DNA from: Robiginitomaculum sp. | GTDB taxonomy: Bacteria > Pseudomonadota > Alphaproteobacteria > Caulobacterales > Maricaulaceae | DNA length: 64,000 nucleotides | Assembly (NCBI GenBank): GCA_021776515.1 | Contig: JAJFFS010000012.1 | Span: 62,001 to 126,000, forward strand | Direction: 5' to 3' | Shown here: piece after piece, positions 37,103-45,821 of the stretch | How the letters are laid out: each line of letters opens with the position of its first letter | Numbering within the stretch: position 1 is the stretch's first letter | Notes under the pieces: generated by a model | Told to the model about the DNA's origin: nothing | The model's input: only the letters and a program-made list of their open reading frames with translations | Database searches by the model: none | Position numbers and translations under genes: made by a program

Positions 37103-37108
37103 GGCGAT

Positions 37109-38578
37109 ATGGGTACGACGCCGACTACGGCCTCTATACGAGCTGCGCAATGCGTCGATGAACTAGCCGTTCTTTATACAGCTTCTGTCCAGAATTTACG
37201 TTTGGCGCTTAAAGCGTATTTGGACAACGGTAAATTACCCAATGCGGCGGACCGGGCGAAGGGTATCTTCGCCTACCCTGAGTTAAGAATACAGTATAAT
37301 CCCGATGGCCCGCCGCCGCAACTTTCACGCAGCTACGGCAAAATTTCTACGGGCGGCATGTATTCAACATCAGTCACCAACCCGGAATTGTTTCGCGGGT
37401 ATTTGATTGAACAATTAACGCTGTTGCTAACCGATTATGACATTGAGGTTCGTACTGGGCCGTCGACACAGGAAATTCCTTATTCTTACGTTCTGGACGG
37501 GGCAGATGATCTGGATATGAGCCATGCTTCACCCAGTGAGCTGGCCGGTATATTTCCATTTGCAGATCTGGTTTCCGTCGGAGATGAAATTGCCGATGGG
37601 GAAATGGCGGCAGATGATCTGATTATGCCTTTGTCTTTGTTTGATGGTCCGCGTACGGATTATTCCCTGTTCCGGCTTCAACACTATACCGGCACTCCCT
37701 TTGAAGACTGCCAGCAATTTATCCTGTTTACCAATTACCACCGTTATGTTGACGAGTTCGTCAAATGGGCAGTGGACGAAGTACAAAACGGAAGCGGGGA
37801 ATATACATCACTATCTGCGGCCGGGTTTGTCACCATTGATCGTAATACCGCCAATGCTGTCGAAACGGTCAATGCGGCACCATGGCGCAAATACCAAATG
37901 CCAGCTTATCACCTTAAGGCACCGGGGGGGCGCGGGGTCACACTGGTCAATATTGGTGTCGGCCCATCAAACGCAAAAACCGTAACTGACCATTTAGCCG
38001 TTTTACGCCCGCAATGCTGGTTAATGATTGGCCATTGTGGCGGTTTGCGTCAATCCCAGCGCCTTGGTGACTATGTGCTGGCCCATGGTTATTTGCGCGA
38101 TGACCATGTGCTGGATGATTGCGTACCATTGGAAATCCCCATTCCCCCGCTTGCTGAAATCCAAACGGCTCTGCAGGTCGCTGTGGGACGGATTTCCGGA
38201 GAGGGCGCTGAGAAGATCAAATCACGCCTGCGCACCGGCACGGTGGTCACCAAGGATGATCGTAATTGGGAGCTTCGCTATAGCGCCGAAGCAAAAAGGT
38301 TCAATAAATCTCGTGCGATAGCCGTTGATATGGAATCGGCAACCATAGCGGCAAATGGCTTTCGATTGCGTGTACCTTACGGCACGTTGTTATGTGTTTC
38401 TGATAAACCGTTACACGGCGAAATTAAATTACCCGGTGCCGCCAATATATTTTACGAACGGTCCATTGCCGAGCATTTACGCATTGGGCTGGAAACCATC
38501 AATATTGTTAAAACCGATGTTGCCAACGCCCTGCACTCTCGCAAATTGCGCGCCTTTAACGAACCGCCATTTCGATGA
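37109..38578 (+). CDS. amn: AMP nucleosidase
   Basis: 489 residues, the normal size. The N-terminal AMP-nucleosidase domain (RIQYNPDGPPPQLSRSYGK) precedes a nucleoside-phosphorylase-type catalytic domain with LVNIGVGPSNAKT, GHCGGLRQSQRLGDYVLAHG, VDMESATIAANGFR and LCVSDKPLHGEIK. It cleaves AMP to adenine and ribose 5-phosphate. It overlaps the phosphatase gene by 4 bases, so it heads (with the small gene before it) a coupled operon. Confidence 0.94.
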   Translation: MGTTPTTASIRAAQCVDELAVLYTASVQNLRLALKAYLDNGKLPNAADRAKGIFAYPELRIQYNPDGPPPQLSRSYGKISTGGMYSTSVTNPELFRGYLIEQLTLLLTDYDIEVRTGPSTQEIPYSYVLDGADDLDMSHASPSELAGIFPFADLVSVGDEIADGEMAADDLIMPLSLFDGPRTDYSLFRLQHYTGTPFEDCQQFILFTNYHRYVDEFVKWAVDEVQNGSGEYTSLSAAGFVTIDRNTANAVETVNAAPWRKYQMPAYHLKAPGGRGVTLVNIGVGPSNAKTVTDHLAVLRPQCWLMIGHCGGLRQSQRLGDYVLAHGYLRDDHVLDDCVPLEIPIPPLAEIQTALQVAVGRISGEGAEKIKSRLRTGTVVTKDDRNWELRYSAEAKRFNKSRAIAVDMESATIAANGFRLRVPYGTLLCVSDKPLHGEIKLPGAANIFYERSIAEHLRIGLETINIVKTDVANALHSRKLRAFNEPPFR

Positions 38579-39342
38579 GTGATCCACGTATCATTGCCCT
38601 GGATGGCGTGCATAACTTTAGAGACTTTGGTGGCTGGTCAACTCATGCGGGTCAAATGGTGTCCCGTAAACGCCTTTTTCGCTCCGGACATTTATCCCGC
38701 ACAACGCCCAAGGACCGGACAAAGATTGATGCTCTGGATATTAAAACTCTGGCAGATCTGCGCCAGCCAATCGAGCGGCAACGCGAACCGAATACCTTGC
38801 CAGAAAAGGCACCGCACACTGTTTTTGAAACGGCCCATGGCGGCCATCAGGAAGCGCCACATTTACAGTTCTTGCGAGAGGGCAATTTAAGCGTTAATTC
38901 AGTTAAGGCCTATATGGTTAGTGCCTATCAACGCATTCCTCACGAAACGCATCACCAGCATATTTTTGCCAATGTCTTTCGCCAACTGGCAAATGGCGAG
39001 CCTTTGCTTATTCACTGCGCAGCAGGCAAGGACCGGACGGGCATTTTGGCTGCGTTGATCCTGTCTGCCCTGGGAGTTGACCGCGATCAGGTGTTTGAAG
39101 ATTATTTACTGACCAACAAGGCCGTCGACATCGATACGCTACTCCCCTCTATCGCTGCGCGTATTTCAGAGCAAACCGGAGAGACGGTGGAGCCTGAGGC
39201 CTTGCGGCCAATGCTGGGCGTGGAAGAGGAGTTTCTGGATGCAGCGCTTGCCACCATCGGCCCGGTGGATACTTATTTTGAAACGGCGCTTGGGTTAAGC
39301 AAGGCAGATTTAGGGACGTTGCGTGACGCTCTGATTCTGTGA
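38575..39342 (+). CDS. Tyrosine/serine phosphatase family protein (Y_phosphatase3 type)
   Basis: 255 residues in an ATGA overlap with amn. Start ALDGVHNFRDFGGWSTHAG and KRLFRSGHLS are typical of this family, and HCAAGKDRTG carries the catalytic C148 and R154 of a CX5R phosphatase. Related enzymes dephosphorylate phosphotyrosine or phosphoinositides; the true substrate here is unknown. It is translationally coupled to amn before it and to pabB after it. Confidence 0.88.
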   Translation: MSDPRIIALDGVHNFRDFGGWSTHAGQMVSRKRLFRSGHLSRTTPKDRTKIDALDIKTLADLRQPIERQREPNTLPEKAPHTVFETAHGGHQEAPHLQFLREGNLSVNSVKAYMVSAYQRIPHETHHQHIFANVFRQLANGEPLLIHCAAGKDRTGILAALILSALGVDRDQVFEDYLLTNKAVDIDTLLPSIAARISEQTGETVEPEALRPMLGVEEEFLDAALATIGPVDTYFETALGLSKADLGTLRDALIL

Positions 39343-40664
39343 GTAAAAATAAATGTGCAGCCATTATTGCGCTGCCGTGGCGTGATCCCTTAACAGCATT
39401 TGCCCCGCTTTGCGACGAGCCTTATGCCTTGCTTTTTGGGCCAGGTAATGGCGATGACAGTAATGCTCGCTGGTCCATTTTACTGGCCCGTCCGTCAGAG
39501 GTTTACGAAACCAGCGGCCCCGGCGCATTGGGTGCCCTCCCTTCCCTATCTACGCTTGAAACACCACAACCTTTGCCCTTCGTTGGGGGTTATGCAGGTC
39601 TGGCCAGTTATGAGTTGGGCGCCACTCTGGATCAGGTGCCACGGTTGAGCGGCGGCAATTGGCCTGACCTCGCTTTTGGTGATTATCCATGTGCCGCCGT
39701 TTTTGATCACCAGACAAGATCTCTCTGGGCTGTCGGGCCAGACAAGCAAAAAGCAACAAATTTTGCCAGGTTATTGGGTGATGAAAATTTAAAAATTCTT
39801 GATAAACCAGAAACAACCAGGGTTCTGTTTCTCCAATCGCAAGAAAAATGTGAGCAAAATATAAAGCGCACTATGGATTATATCCGTGCAGGCGATATTT
39901 TTCAGGCCAATATTAGTCAGAAATTTCGCATAAAACTGGGGAAAGAGGCGGAAGCCTTTTCCTATTTCCGGCATCTATGCGAGCAAAGCCCTGCACCGTA
40001 TTCTGCTTTTTTCCGCCGTTCAGAAAACCAGGTGCTGATCTCAAACTCGCCGGAACAGTTTTTTTCGCTAATGCAGGATGGTCAAGTGCAAACCTCCCCG
40101 ATAAAGGGCACGCGCCCAAGAGGTCAAAATGCCGCTAGGGATAATGCACTGGCCGAAGAACTGCTACTAAGCGCCAAGGATCGCTCAGAAAATTTAATGA
40201 TTGTGGATTTGATGCGTAATGATTTGTCGCGTGTATGCGACCCCGGCAGCATCCAGGTTTCTGAGCTTTGTGCGCTAAAATCATTCGCCAATGTTCATCA
40301 CCTTGTCTCGACAATCAAAGGGCAGCTAGCGCCTGACAAAAACGCGCTTGATGTGCTGGCCGCCTGTTTTCCTGCTGGATCCATCACAGGCGCACCAAAA
40401 ATACGGGCAATGGAAATTATTGCAGAACTGGAAAATGGTCCACGCGGACCGTATTGTGGTTCACTAGGGTATATCAGCCGTCATGGAACTTCACAGTTTA
40501 ATGTTTTGATCCGCTCGGCAGAACACACGACTAAAGAGGGACAAAGCCAGCTTGATTTTCGCACTGGTGGCGGCATTATTGCCGATTCTGACCCAGCGCT
40601 GGAATATCAGGAAATGCTGGACAAGGCACTGGCGCTTTGGCGTGCTGCTGGAGGTGTGAAATGA
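39339..40664 (+). CDS. pabB: Aminodeoxychorismate synthase component I
   Basis: 441 residues from a GTG in a GTGA overlap. The chorismate-binding core has AGDIFQANISQKF, PIKGTRPRG, ENLMIVDLMRNDLSRVC, CFPAGSITGAPKIRAMEII and DFRTGGGIIADSDP. The PIKGT with lysine favours aminodeoxychorismate synthase over anthranilate synthase, and the following pabC agrees. It makes 4-amino-4-deoxychorismate in folate synthesis, with an amidotransferase subunit not in the window. Confidence 0.93.
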   Translation: MSKNKCAAIIALPWRDPLTAFAPLCDEPYALLFGPGNGDDSNARWSILLARPSEVYETSGPGALGALPSLSTLETPQPLPFVGGYAGLASYELGATLDQVPRLSGGNWPDLAFGDYPCAAVFDHQTRSLWAVGPDKQKATNFARLLGDENLKILDKPETTRVLFLQSQEKCEQNIKRTMDYIRAGDIFQANISQKFRIKLGKEAEAFSYFRHLCEQSPAPYSAFFRRSENQVLISNSPEQFFSLMQDGQVQTSPIKGTRPRGQNAARDNALAEELLLSAKDRSENLMIVDLMRNDLSRVCDPGSIQVSELCALKSFANVHHLVSTIKGQLAPDKNALDVLAACFPAGSITGAPKIRAMEIIAELENGPRGPYCGSLGYISRHGTSQFNVLIRSAEHTTKEGQSQLDFRTGGGIIADSDPALEYQEMLDKALALWRAAGGVK

Positions 40665-41515
40665 AAGAGGCCACCAGCAAACTTTGGATCAATGGTGAAA
40701 TAGAAGATGCCACAACACCCCATTTCATGGTTGATGACCGCGGTAGTGCCCTTGGCGATGGCCTTTTTGAAACTATCAAAATTCATAATGGAAAACCATG
40801 TTATTTCAAAGCTCACTACGCCCGCCTTTGTGCTTCAGCAGAGATATTGCAACTGGTTATTCCGTATGATCATCACTCACTAGAACAAGCTCTTGTCAGA
40901 CTTGCCAGGGAAAATAAAATTGTGACGGGTGCCGCGCGGCTGGTTTTTTCTCGTGGTCAGGGGCCGCGTGGGCTGGCCCTTCCTGAAATACCACGTCCTC
41001 TGGTGATGATCACCATGGCTTCGGGATTGCCGCATTTTGAGGAACCGCCAATATTGGGCCTGTCTTCCATCCGGCGCAATTCATGGTCTATTTCGTGCCG
41101 CCATAAAACCCTTTCCTATGTTGATAATATCGCGGCCCGCCTTCATCAGGAAAACCAAATTCCACGTGATGAAGTGATCATGATTGATAGCGCTGGGCAC
41201 GTGGCCAGCACCAGCGTTGCTAACGTATTCTGGTGGCGTGATGGGCGGCTGTACACCCCTTCTCTTGAATGCGCGATATTACCTGGCACCATGCGCGCCC
41301 GCGTTCTGGAACAGGCTCGCCGGTTAGGCCTTCCGGTTAATGAGGGGAGGTATCAACCAGATGATATGCTCAGGGCGCAGATCGCCTTTATGACTAACGC
41401 TCTCATAGGCATACAGATAGTTGCAGGGCTGGATTTTGGCCCGGTCGGGAAAACGAGTTTTACCCAAACCGCTCCACAAATAGAGACACTAAATGATACG
41501 CTTACGGGCCAGTGA
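40661..41515 (+). CDS. pabC: Aminodeoxychorismate lyase / branched-chain aminotransferase-fold PLP enzyme
   Basis: 284 residues from an ATGA overlap with pabB. Fold-type IV features: LWINGEIEDA start, DRGSALGDGLFETIK, RLVFSRGQGPRGLALP, HKTLSYVDNIAARLHQ with the PLP lysine of KTLSY, and IMIDSAGHVASTSVANVF. Directly following pabB it most likely removes pyruvate to give p-aminobenzoate. D-amino acid or branched-chain aminotransferase function cannot be excluded on sequence alone. Its 3' end overlaps the end of the converging TadE-like gene by 14 bases. Confidence 0.88.
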   Translation: MKEATSKLWINGEIEDATTPHFMVDDRGSALGDGLFETIKIHNGKPCYFKAHYARLCASAEILQLVIPYDHHSLEQALVRLARENKIVTGAARLVFSRGQGPRGLALPEIPRPLVMITMASGLPHFEEPPILGLSSIRRNSWSISCRHKTLSYVDNIAARLHQENQIPRDEVIMIDSAGHVASTSVANVFWWRDGRLYTPSLECAILPGTMRARVLEQARRLGLPVNEGRYQPDDMLRAQIAFMTNALIGIQIVAGLDFGPVGKTSFTQTAPQIETLNDTLTGQ

Positions 41516-42047
41516 CGCTTTGTGATCGGCGGGGCCGCAAATAAAATGAATCGCTCAAGCCAATAGGTGCCGTCAAAAATGTTCCTAGAGTAGAGGTATA
41601 ATTATAAGTCACTTCGGCCATAATAATGCTGGAGTTTGGCTGTAAAATTCCCGCCGGAACATTAACGTTGGAACCAGGCATGAGAGGGGCAATGTGTTGC
41701 CCTTCGCTCCAGTCTACAGTGACAGTGCCATCAACATCCATCAGCACACTGGTAACCCGCATTTGTAGTCCGGTTATATCATAAGGCTGCATAATAGCAC
41801 TGGAAGCGGTGAAAATATCTATTATCTCGTCGGCTGTGATAATGTCATCCTGGGCAACCAGATCAGCAACGGCACTGGTCGCTTGGGTGACCTTACGATC
41901 AGCCGTTAGCAGCAGGCTGACTTCAATAGTTGCGAACAAAATGGCGATCATCACTGGTGCGATCAATGCAAATTCAACAGCGCTAACGCCACTTCGGTCG
42001 ACGCATAATCGCAACCAGAAAGAGCTGATTTTCTTTGTGAAACACAT
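41502..42047 (-). CDS. TadE/TadG-like pilus-assembly protein (1)
   Basis: 181 residues. The N-terminus DRSGVSAVEFALIAPVMIAILFATIE is the TadE-like prepilin-type motif (a short Gly/Ser region, Glu, long hydrophobic helix), and the remainder is a small beta-rich extracytoplasmic domain. Such proteins are minor pilins of Flp/Tad pili. It forms a pair with the gene upstream, 23 bases away, but no tad/cpa machinery is in the window. Confidence 0.85.
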   Translation of the reverse strand: MCFTKKISSFWLRLCVDRSGVSAVEFALIAPVMIAILFATIEVSLLLTADRKVTQATSAVADLVAQDDIITADEIIDIFTASSAIMQPYDITGLQMRVTSVLMDVDGTVTVDWSEGQHIAPLMPGSNVNVPAGILQPNSSIIMAEVTYNYTSTLGTFLTAPIGLSDSFYLRPRRSQSVTGP

Positions 42048-42070
42048 CAGATTATGACCTCAATATGAAG

Positions 42071-42616
42071 TTAAAAAGGTTCATTGCGAAATGCCATAGA
42101 TGAAATGATTAAACGCTTATTGCCTGAAAGATTAGAGAATACTGAGCCAATCATAGGGGTGTTCAACTTCCAGCTATAAAACACCCGCACCAAAACAATA
42201 TCTCCGGCATTTCCAGGGTCAAACTGGAAGGAATTTGCATCCAGATTACCATCGACGCCGATAGGGTTGCTGGTTGTGACGTCGCCAAAGTCAACGAAAG
42301 TACGAATATCCACGTTAATATTGCCAGAGCAGGCAATAAGGCTGCTCATTTCTGCGCAAACCTGATTGACGAAATCTGCATTGGATGCGCCCGCTGACTG
42401 AAGCTCACCCGTACGGACCTTGCGGGCCACTTCTGAACTGGCGTGTTCCAGAGCCGTGGAGGTAAAAAAGACCATGGTGATTTCAATGATGGCAAAGAGC
42501 AAAAAGAAAAACGGTGATGCAATGAGTGCAAATTCAACCGCAGTTGCGCCCTTCCGGGCTTGCCTGAAGCGGCCCAGGAACGAGGTAAACCGTTTATGTT
42601 TTCCTTGCAAAACCAT
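42071..42616 (-). CDS. TadE/TadG-like pilus-assembly protein (2)
   Basis: 181 residues. RKGATAVEFALIASPFFFLLFAIIEI is the TadE-like N-terminal helix with Glu. The C-terminal domain is hydrophilic with few cysteines. It has the same length and layout as the next gene on the strand, so the two look like a diverged duplication and an operon. Probable surface pilus component exported through a Tad system encoded elsewhere. Confidence 0.85.
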   Translation of the reverse strand: MVLQGKHKRFTSFLGRFRQARKGATAVEFALIASPFFFLLFAIIEITMVFFTSTALEHASSEVARKVRTGELQSAGASNADFVNQVCAEMSSLIACSGNINVDIRTFVDFGDVTTSNPIGVDGNLDANSFQFDPGNAGDIVLVRVFYSWKLNTPMIGSVFSNLSGNKRLIISSMAFRNEPF

Positions 42617-42829
42617 TCGCTTGCGCAGCCCTGACCTATTTTGATCGTCTCATGCCTTTATTTCAACGCATAGTTAAACCGTATAAGATTTAAGGGCCGG
42701 ATAATGAGAAGGGTTAACGCTTGGCAAACAAAGTATATTGAAAAAGCAATTTATAGCTTTCACTGCGCACTTCGTGATCGCAGTGCTTGCCAGTTGAGTT
42801 TAGCGCGGATAGTTTGCCTCGCCTTATGC

Positions 42830-42919
42830 GGAGAGGTGCCAGAGTGGTCGAATGGGGCGGTCTCGAAAACCGTTGAGCGTGCGAACGTTCCCAGGGTTCG
42901 AATCCCTGTCTCTCCGCCA
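42830..42919 (+). tRNA. tRNA-Ser (anticodon CGA)
   Basis: 90 bases. The acceptor stem GGAGAGG pairs with TCTCTCC (one G-U), followed by discriminator G and encoded CCA. The anticodon arm has CTCGAAA in the loop, giving CGA, which reads UCG. A long variable arm and a TTCGAAT T-loop fit a class II serine tRNA. It marks the left border of an accessory region. Confidence 0.95.
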
Positions 42920-43262
42920 GTTTTCTCGAAACACCAACAATTACAACAGACTACCATGTCAACCCAAGTTGGAATCGTTGTATGTTCCATAAAACTGTTC
43001 CATAAACAGGCACTGTCAGAGAAAAATAGCTTGAGTACAGATTCTCGATTTTGTAATCTGCCAGAATGCAAAATCTTTGTAGTTATTTTAAAACTTCACC
43101 TGAGGTCATCCGCTTGGCTGGATGATGTATGTCCGGTTTCCGTTACCTCTGAGAAACGCCGAAGACCTGTGCTGCACGAACGGGGCATCGACACCACTTA
43201 CATGACTAGTGCGTAATTAAAAAATTAGAGGCTTACGTAGATAGCTGAAAAAGGTTATAATA
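42920..43262. other. 343-base spacer after tRNA-Ser, no gene seen
   Basis: No credible reading frame, RNA gene or integrase remnant is visible here. Open frames that cross the tRNA are not supported by codon use or ribosome-binding sites. No second copy of the tRNA 3' end was noticed elsewhere in the window, though I could not search systematically. Confidence 0.5.
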
Positions 43263-44204
43263 TCAGCCCTTAATTTTTTTATATATCAACTGTGAAATTA
43301 ATTTGAAGTATGCGTCTGATCTTCTGACCTCTTCCAAGAACACTTCCTCCACTCCCCGTCTTGGCCTTGCTTCAATCACATTTCCGCTTCGCCCGCTATC
43401 TCCGGAGAACTGGAATGCGCTGAATAAATTTTGGAAATCCCCCGAGTAATCCAGTTCAAGTGCCTTGCATATTTTCTGCATGACCTTACTGGGATTTGCA
43501 ACAAAATCTTCATATTTTATTATCTCCACCCCCTCATGTTTTTCAAGAAAAAGCAGATATCTGCGGCAATATTCATCAAAAGTTGGGGGAGAAAAGTGTT
43601 CATGCCAGCCGTGTGTCTTCATTGACAGATAGCTATCGATCGGGTCGCGCACGGTAAGGATGGATTTTATCGGAAATTTTTCTGCAATTATTTCACGCAG
43701 CGTTGGTCGATCCGAAACTTCATTATCATTAAGAAAATGGCTGTGACTATGGTCCCGTAGTACCAAAGAATTGCCAATACTTGTCTGCTCTTGGCAAATT
43801 AAGCCAATGTCGCGCTGGAACAAGCGCTTTAATAATTCTGGCGAGGTCTTTGGATCGCCCTGACGCAATAATGAAATCATATCTGATGGCGTAAAAGGTG
43901 CCTTGCCATCCTTGAGGGGCAGTGGGCTTAAAGGGTCCACCTCATTAAGTAGCAATACGTTCGGCATGGCGGCAATGCACTTGGCAAACAAGGTGCCACC
44001 CGTGCAAGAGAGATGATGAATGGTCCGAATTGGTTCTTGATTTTGCGCAGTTATTTCGTCGCACAACTCAAGGCAGTCTGTGATCAGGCCTTGCAAATCT
44101 ATTTTAGCATCAAGTGCAAGTGCTTTGGAATTATACGTCCCGCCTAACAACGCTATGGCCTCATCTATGGTTTGCGTGAATTTGGCGAGAGTATCCTCCG
44201 TCAT
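43263..44204 (-). CDS. Sulfotransferase-like protein
   Basis: 313 residues. RTIHHLSCTGGTLFAKCIAA is a P-loop-type PAPS-binding motif variant, and later SILTVRDPIDSYLSMKTHGW is the 3'-phosphate-binding strand with Arg/Ser, as in bacterial sulfotransferases. ISQLIYKKIKG closes the protein. The acceptor is unknown; a surface glycan is plausible because the next genes are also of glycan-modifying type. Its start overlaps the end of the preceding coiled-coil gene (ATGA), so the two are translationally coupled. Confidence 0.75.
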   Translation of the reverse strand: MTEDTLAKFTQTIDEAIALLGGTYNSKALALDAKIDLQGLITDCLELCDEITAQNQEPIRTIHHLSCTGGTLFAKCIAAMPNVLLLNEVDPLSPLPLKDGKAPFTPSDMISLLRQGDPKTSPELLKRLFQRDIGLICQEQTSIGNSLVLRDHSHSHFLNDNEVSDRPTLREIIAEKFPIKSILTVRDPIDSYLSMKTHGWHEHFSPPTFDEYCRRYLLFLEKHEGVEIIKYEDFVANPSKVMQKICKALELDYSGDFQNLFSAFQFSGDSGRSGNVIEARPRRGVEEVFLEEVRRSDAYFKLISQLIYKKIKG

Positions 44205-45727
44205 TTTTTCTTACTTTTTCTTGATTTTGTTTTCGTGACACGGCTCGCCTTTTTTGCAACAGGGCGTTTTCGCGCTGGCGCAGGCTTCTTTTTATCTATC
44301 TGTTTGGCATATTGCGCAGCCGTCATCAGTTTTTGTTGAAGCTCCGATAGCATTTCATGTTTAGCCTCTAGGTCAGGGGCGATTTTTTTATATTTCTGCT
44401 GTAAATTTCCTAGATCAGCATCGCGCAATTGAAGGCGTTTTTCCGATTGCTCCTCGCTTCGACGTGCTATCTCTAACAGTTTTTCCAGATTGTCTATCTT
44501 TGTCTGCAAACCTGCGTTTTGTGACTTTTGCTCTTCGCTAAGCTGTTCTTTTTCAGCGCGAAGGCATTTGATCAATTTGTCTTTCTCTTCCCCCAATGTG
44601 TTTAATTCAGCAACCTTTGTCTTATGTTGCGTAGCCAAACGCCGTTGAACGTCACGATCAGCAGCGCGTTTAGTGGCGAGCTGGTTTTGCTCATCGCGGG
44701 CCTTGGTCAGTTCCTCAATCTGTGTTGCACGCTCAGTGGCGAGCTGGTTTTGCTCATCGCGGGCTTTAGTCAGCTCCTCAATCTGTGCAGCGCGTTTAGT
44801 GGCGAGCTGGTTTTGCTCATCGCGGGCCTTGGTCAGCTCCTCAATCTGTGCAGCGCGTTTAGTGGCGAGCTGGTTTTGCTCATCGCGGGCCTTGGTCAGT
44901 TCCTCAATCTGTGTGGCACGCTCAGTGGCGAACTGGTTTTGCTCATCGCGGGCCTTGGTCAGTTCCTCAATCTGTGTTGCACGCTCAGTGGCGAACTGGT
45001 TTTGCTCATCGCGGGCTTTGGTCAGGGTTTCATTTTTGTTTGACCAGTCTTCAACTTGAACCAGCGCTTCTGATTTCCAGTTGCGGGCGTAGACAACCAA
45101 GGCAATTGCCGAATTACGCTCCCCGAATTGTGACACAGGTACAAAATGGTGTGCAGAAAGAAAGTCATCCAACGCAGGTTTTCCTGTGCTCTCACCATTC
45201 TTTACATACGATTCATCTAAAACCGTCCTTGCCAGCACAACATCCAAACCGTCTATAAAGTTCTTTGCGCCTTTCAAAATTCCCAGTGCGGGAAGGCAAT
45301 CGATATGGACCCAGTTGATGCGCTCAGCATATTTATACTTTTCGTTTTGCTTTAAAAAAGTGGCCAACGTTATGGAGGGGCGCTCATCTTGCGATACTGT
45401 CGCTAAATTTTGCCAGATTGGAGTAAGTGTATCCGGGCAGACGAGGCCGCTTTCATTGGAGTTGCTGGCATTATAGAACGCAGCATCACCATCTTGAGGC
45501 CCAATCAAGGCATTGTGAACCAACCAGTTTTCGCGTTCTTGAATTGCCCCGCCTAATTTTTCAGCACGCACCTCATCTGCCTCAATGAATGCGGCAAGTG
45601 GAAAGTTATCTAAACCAAGATTTGCAAGATCGAAATTTTGCCCGGCACCAATTTGCATTAAACCAGAGATCGGGAAGAGTTGCTGAAGCAGCTCTATCAG
45701 GGGGAGGTTTGGATTATATCTCAGCAT
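44201..45727 (-). CDS. FkbM-like domain protein with tandem 21-residue coiled-coil repeats
   Basis: 508 residues. About 1-220 resemble an FkbM-type methyltransferase fold (LMQIGAGQNFDLANLG, then INWVHIDCLPALGILKGA), but a complete SAM site is not certain. Next come six near-identical units of 21 residues, LTKARDEQNQ(F/L)AT(E/K)RA(T/A)QIEE, that is three heptads each, forming a long coiled coil. A second coiled-coil stretch follows, and the C-terminus is very basic (KKPAPARKRPVAKKASR). The repeats are also perfect at DNA level (63-bp period). Likely a rod-shaped protein linked to surface glycan genes. Confidence 0.7.
   Translation of the reverse strand: MLRYNPNLPLIELLQQLFPISGLMQIGAGQNFDLANLGLDNFPLAAFIEADEVRAEKLGGAIQERENWLVHNALIGPQDGDAAFYNASNSNESGLVCPDTLTPIWQNLATVSQDERPSITLATFLKQNEKYKYAERINWVHIDCLPALGILKGAKNFIDGLDVVLARTVLDESYVKNGESTGKPALDDFLSAHHFVPVSQFGERNSAIALVVYARNWKSEALVQVEDWSNKNETLTKARDEQNQFATERATQIEELTKARDEQNQFATERATQIEELTKARDEQNQLATKRAAQIEELTKARDEQNQLATKRAAQIEELTKARDEQNQLATERATQIEELTKARDEQNQLATKRAADRDVQRRLATQHKTKVAELNTLGEEKDKLIKCLRAEKEQLSEEQKSQNAGLQTKIDNLEKLLEIARRSEEQSEKRLQLRDADLGNLQQKYKKIAPDLEAKHEMLSELQQKLMTAAQYAKQIDKKKPAPARKRPVAKKASRVTKTKSRKSKKK
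44660..45035. repeat. Tandem repeat, 63-bp unit, six copies, within coding sequence
   Basis: The motif GGCGA(G/A)CTGGTTTTGCTC recurs with a 63-base period at 44675, 44738, 44801, 44864, 44927 and 44990. Copies differ by only a few bases, implying recent expansion or ongoing homogenisation. The unit keeps the reading frame (21 codons), so copy-number change would lengthen or shorten the coiled coil by three heptads without frameshift. Confidence 0.9.
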
Positions 45728-45821
45728 TTTACATTATTCACACTTCCATTTTCCAAACGACACCAGAAGCAACCTGACTGATAACGTTTATATTCAATCT
45801 TGTTGTAAAACACCTTATCCA

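Noticed and set aside
42760..43071. Minus-strand reading frame of 103 residues overlapping tRNA-Ser
   Set aside because: It is the translation of the tRNA and its flank (the GGETGIRTLG type of artefact), with no ribosome-binding site or family.
44624..45059. Plus-strand frames rich in Cys, Ser and Leu repeats
   Set aside because: They are antisense to the coiled-coil tandem repeats and have no independent support.
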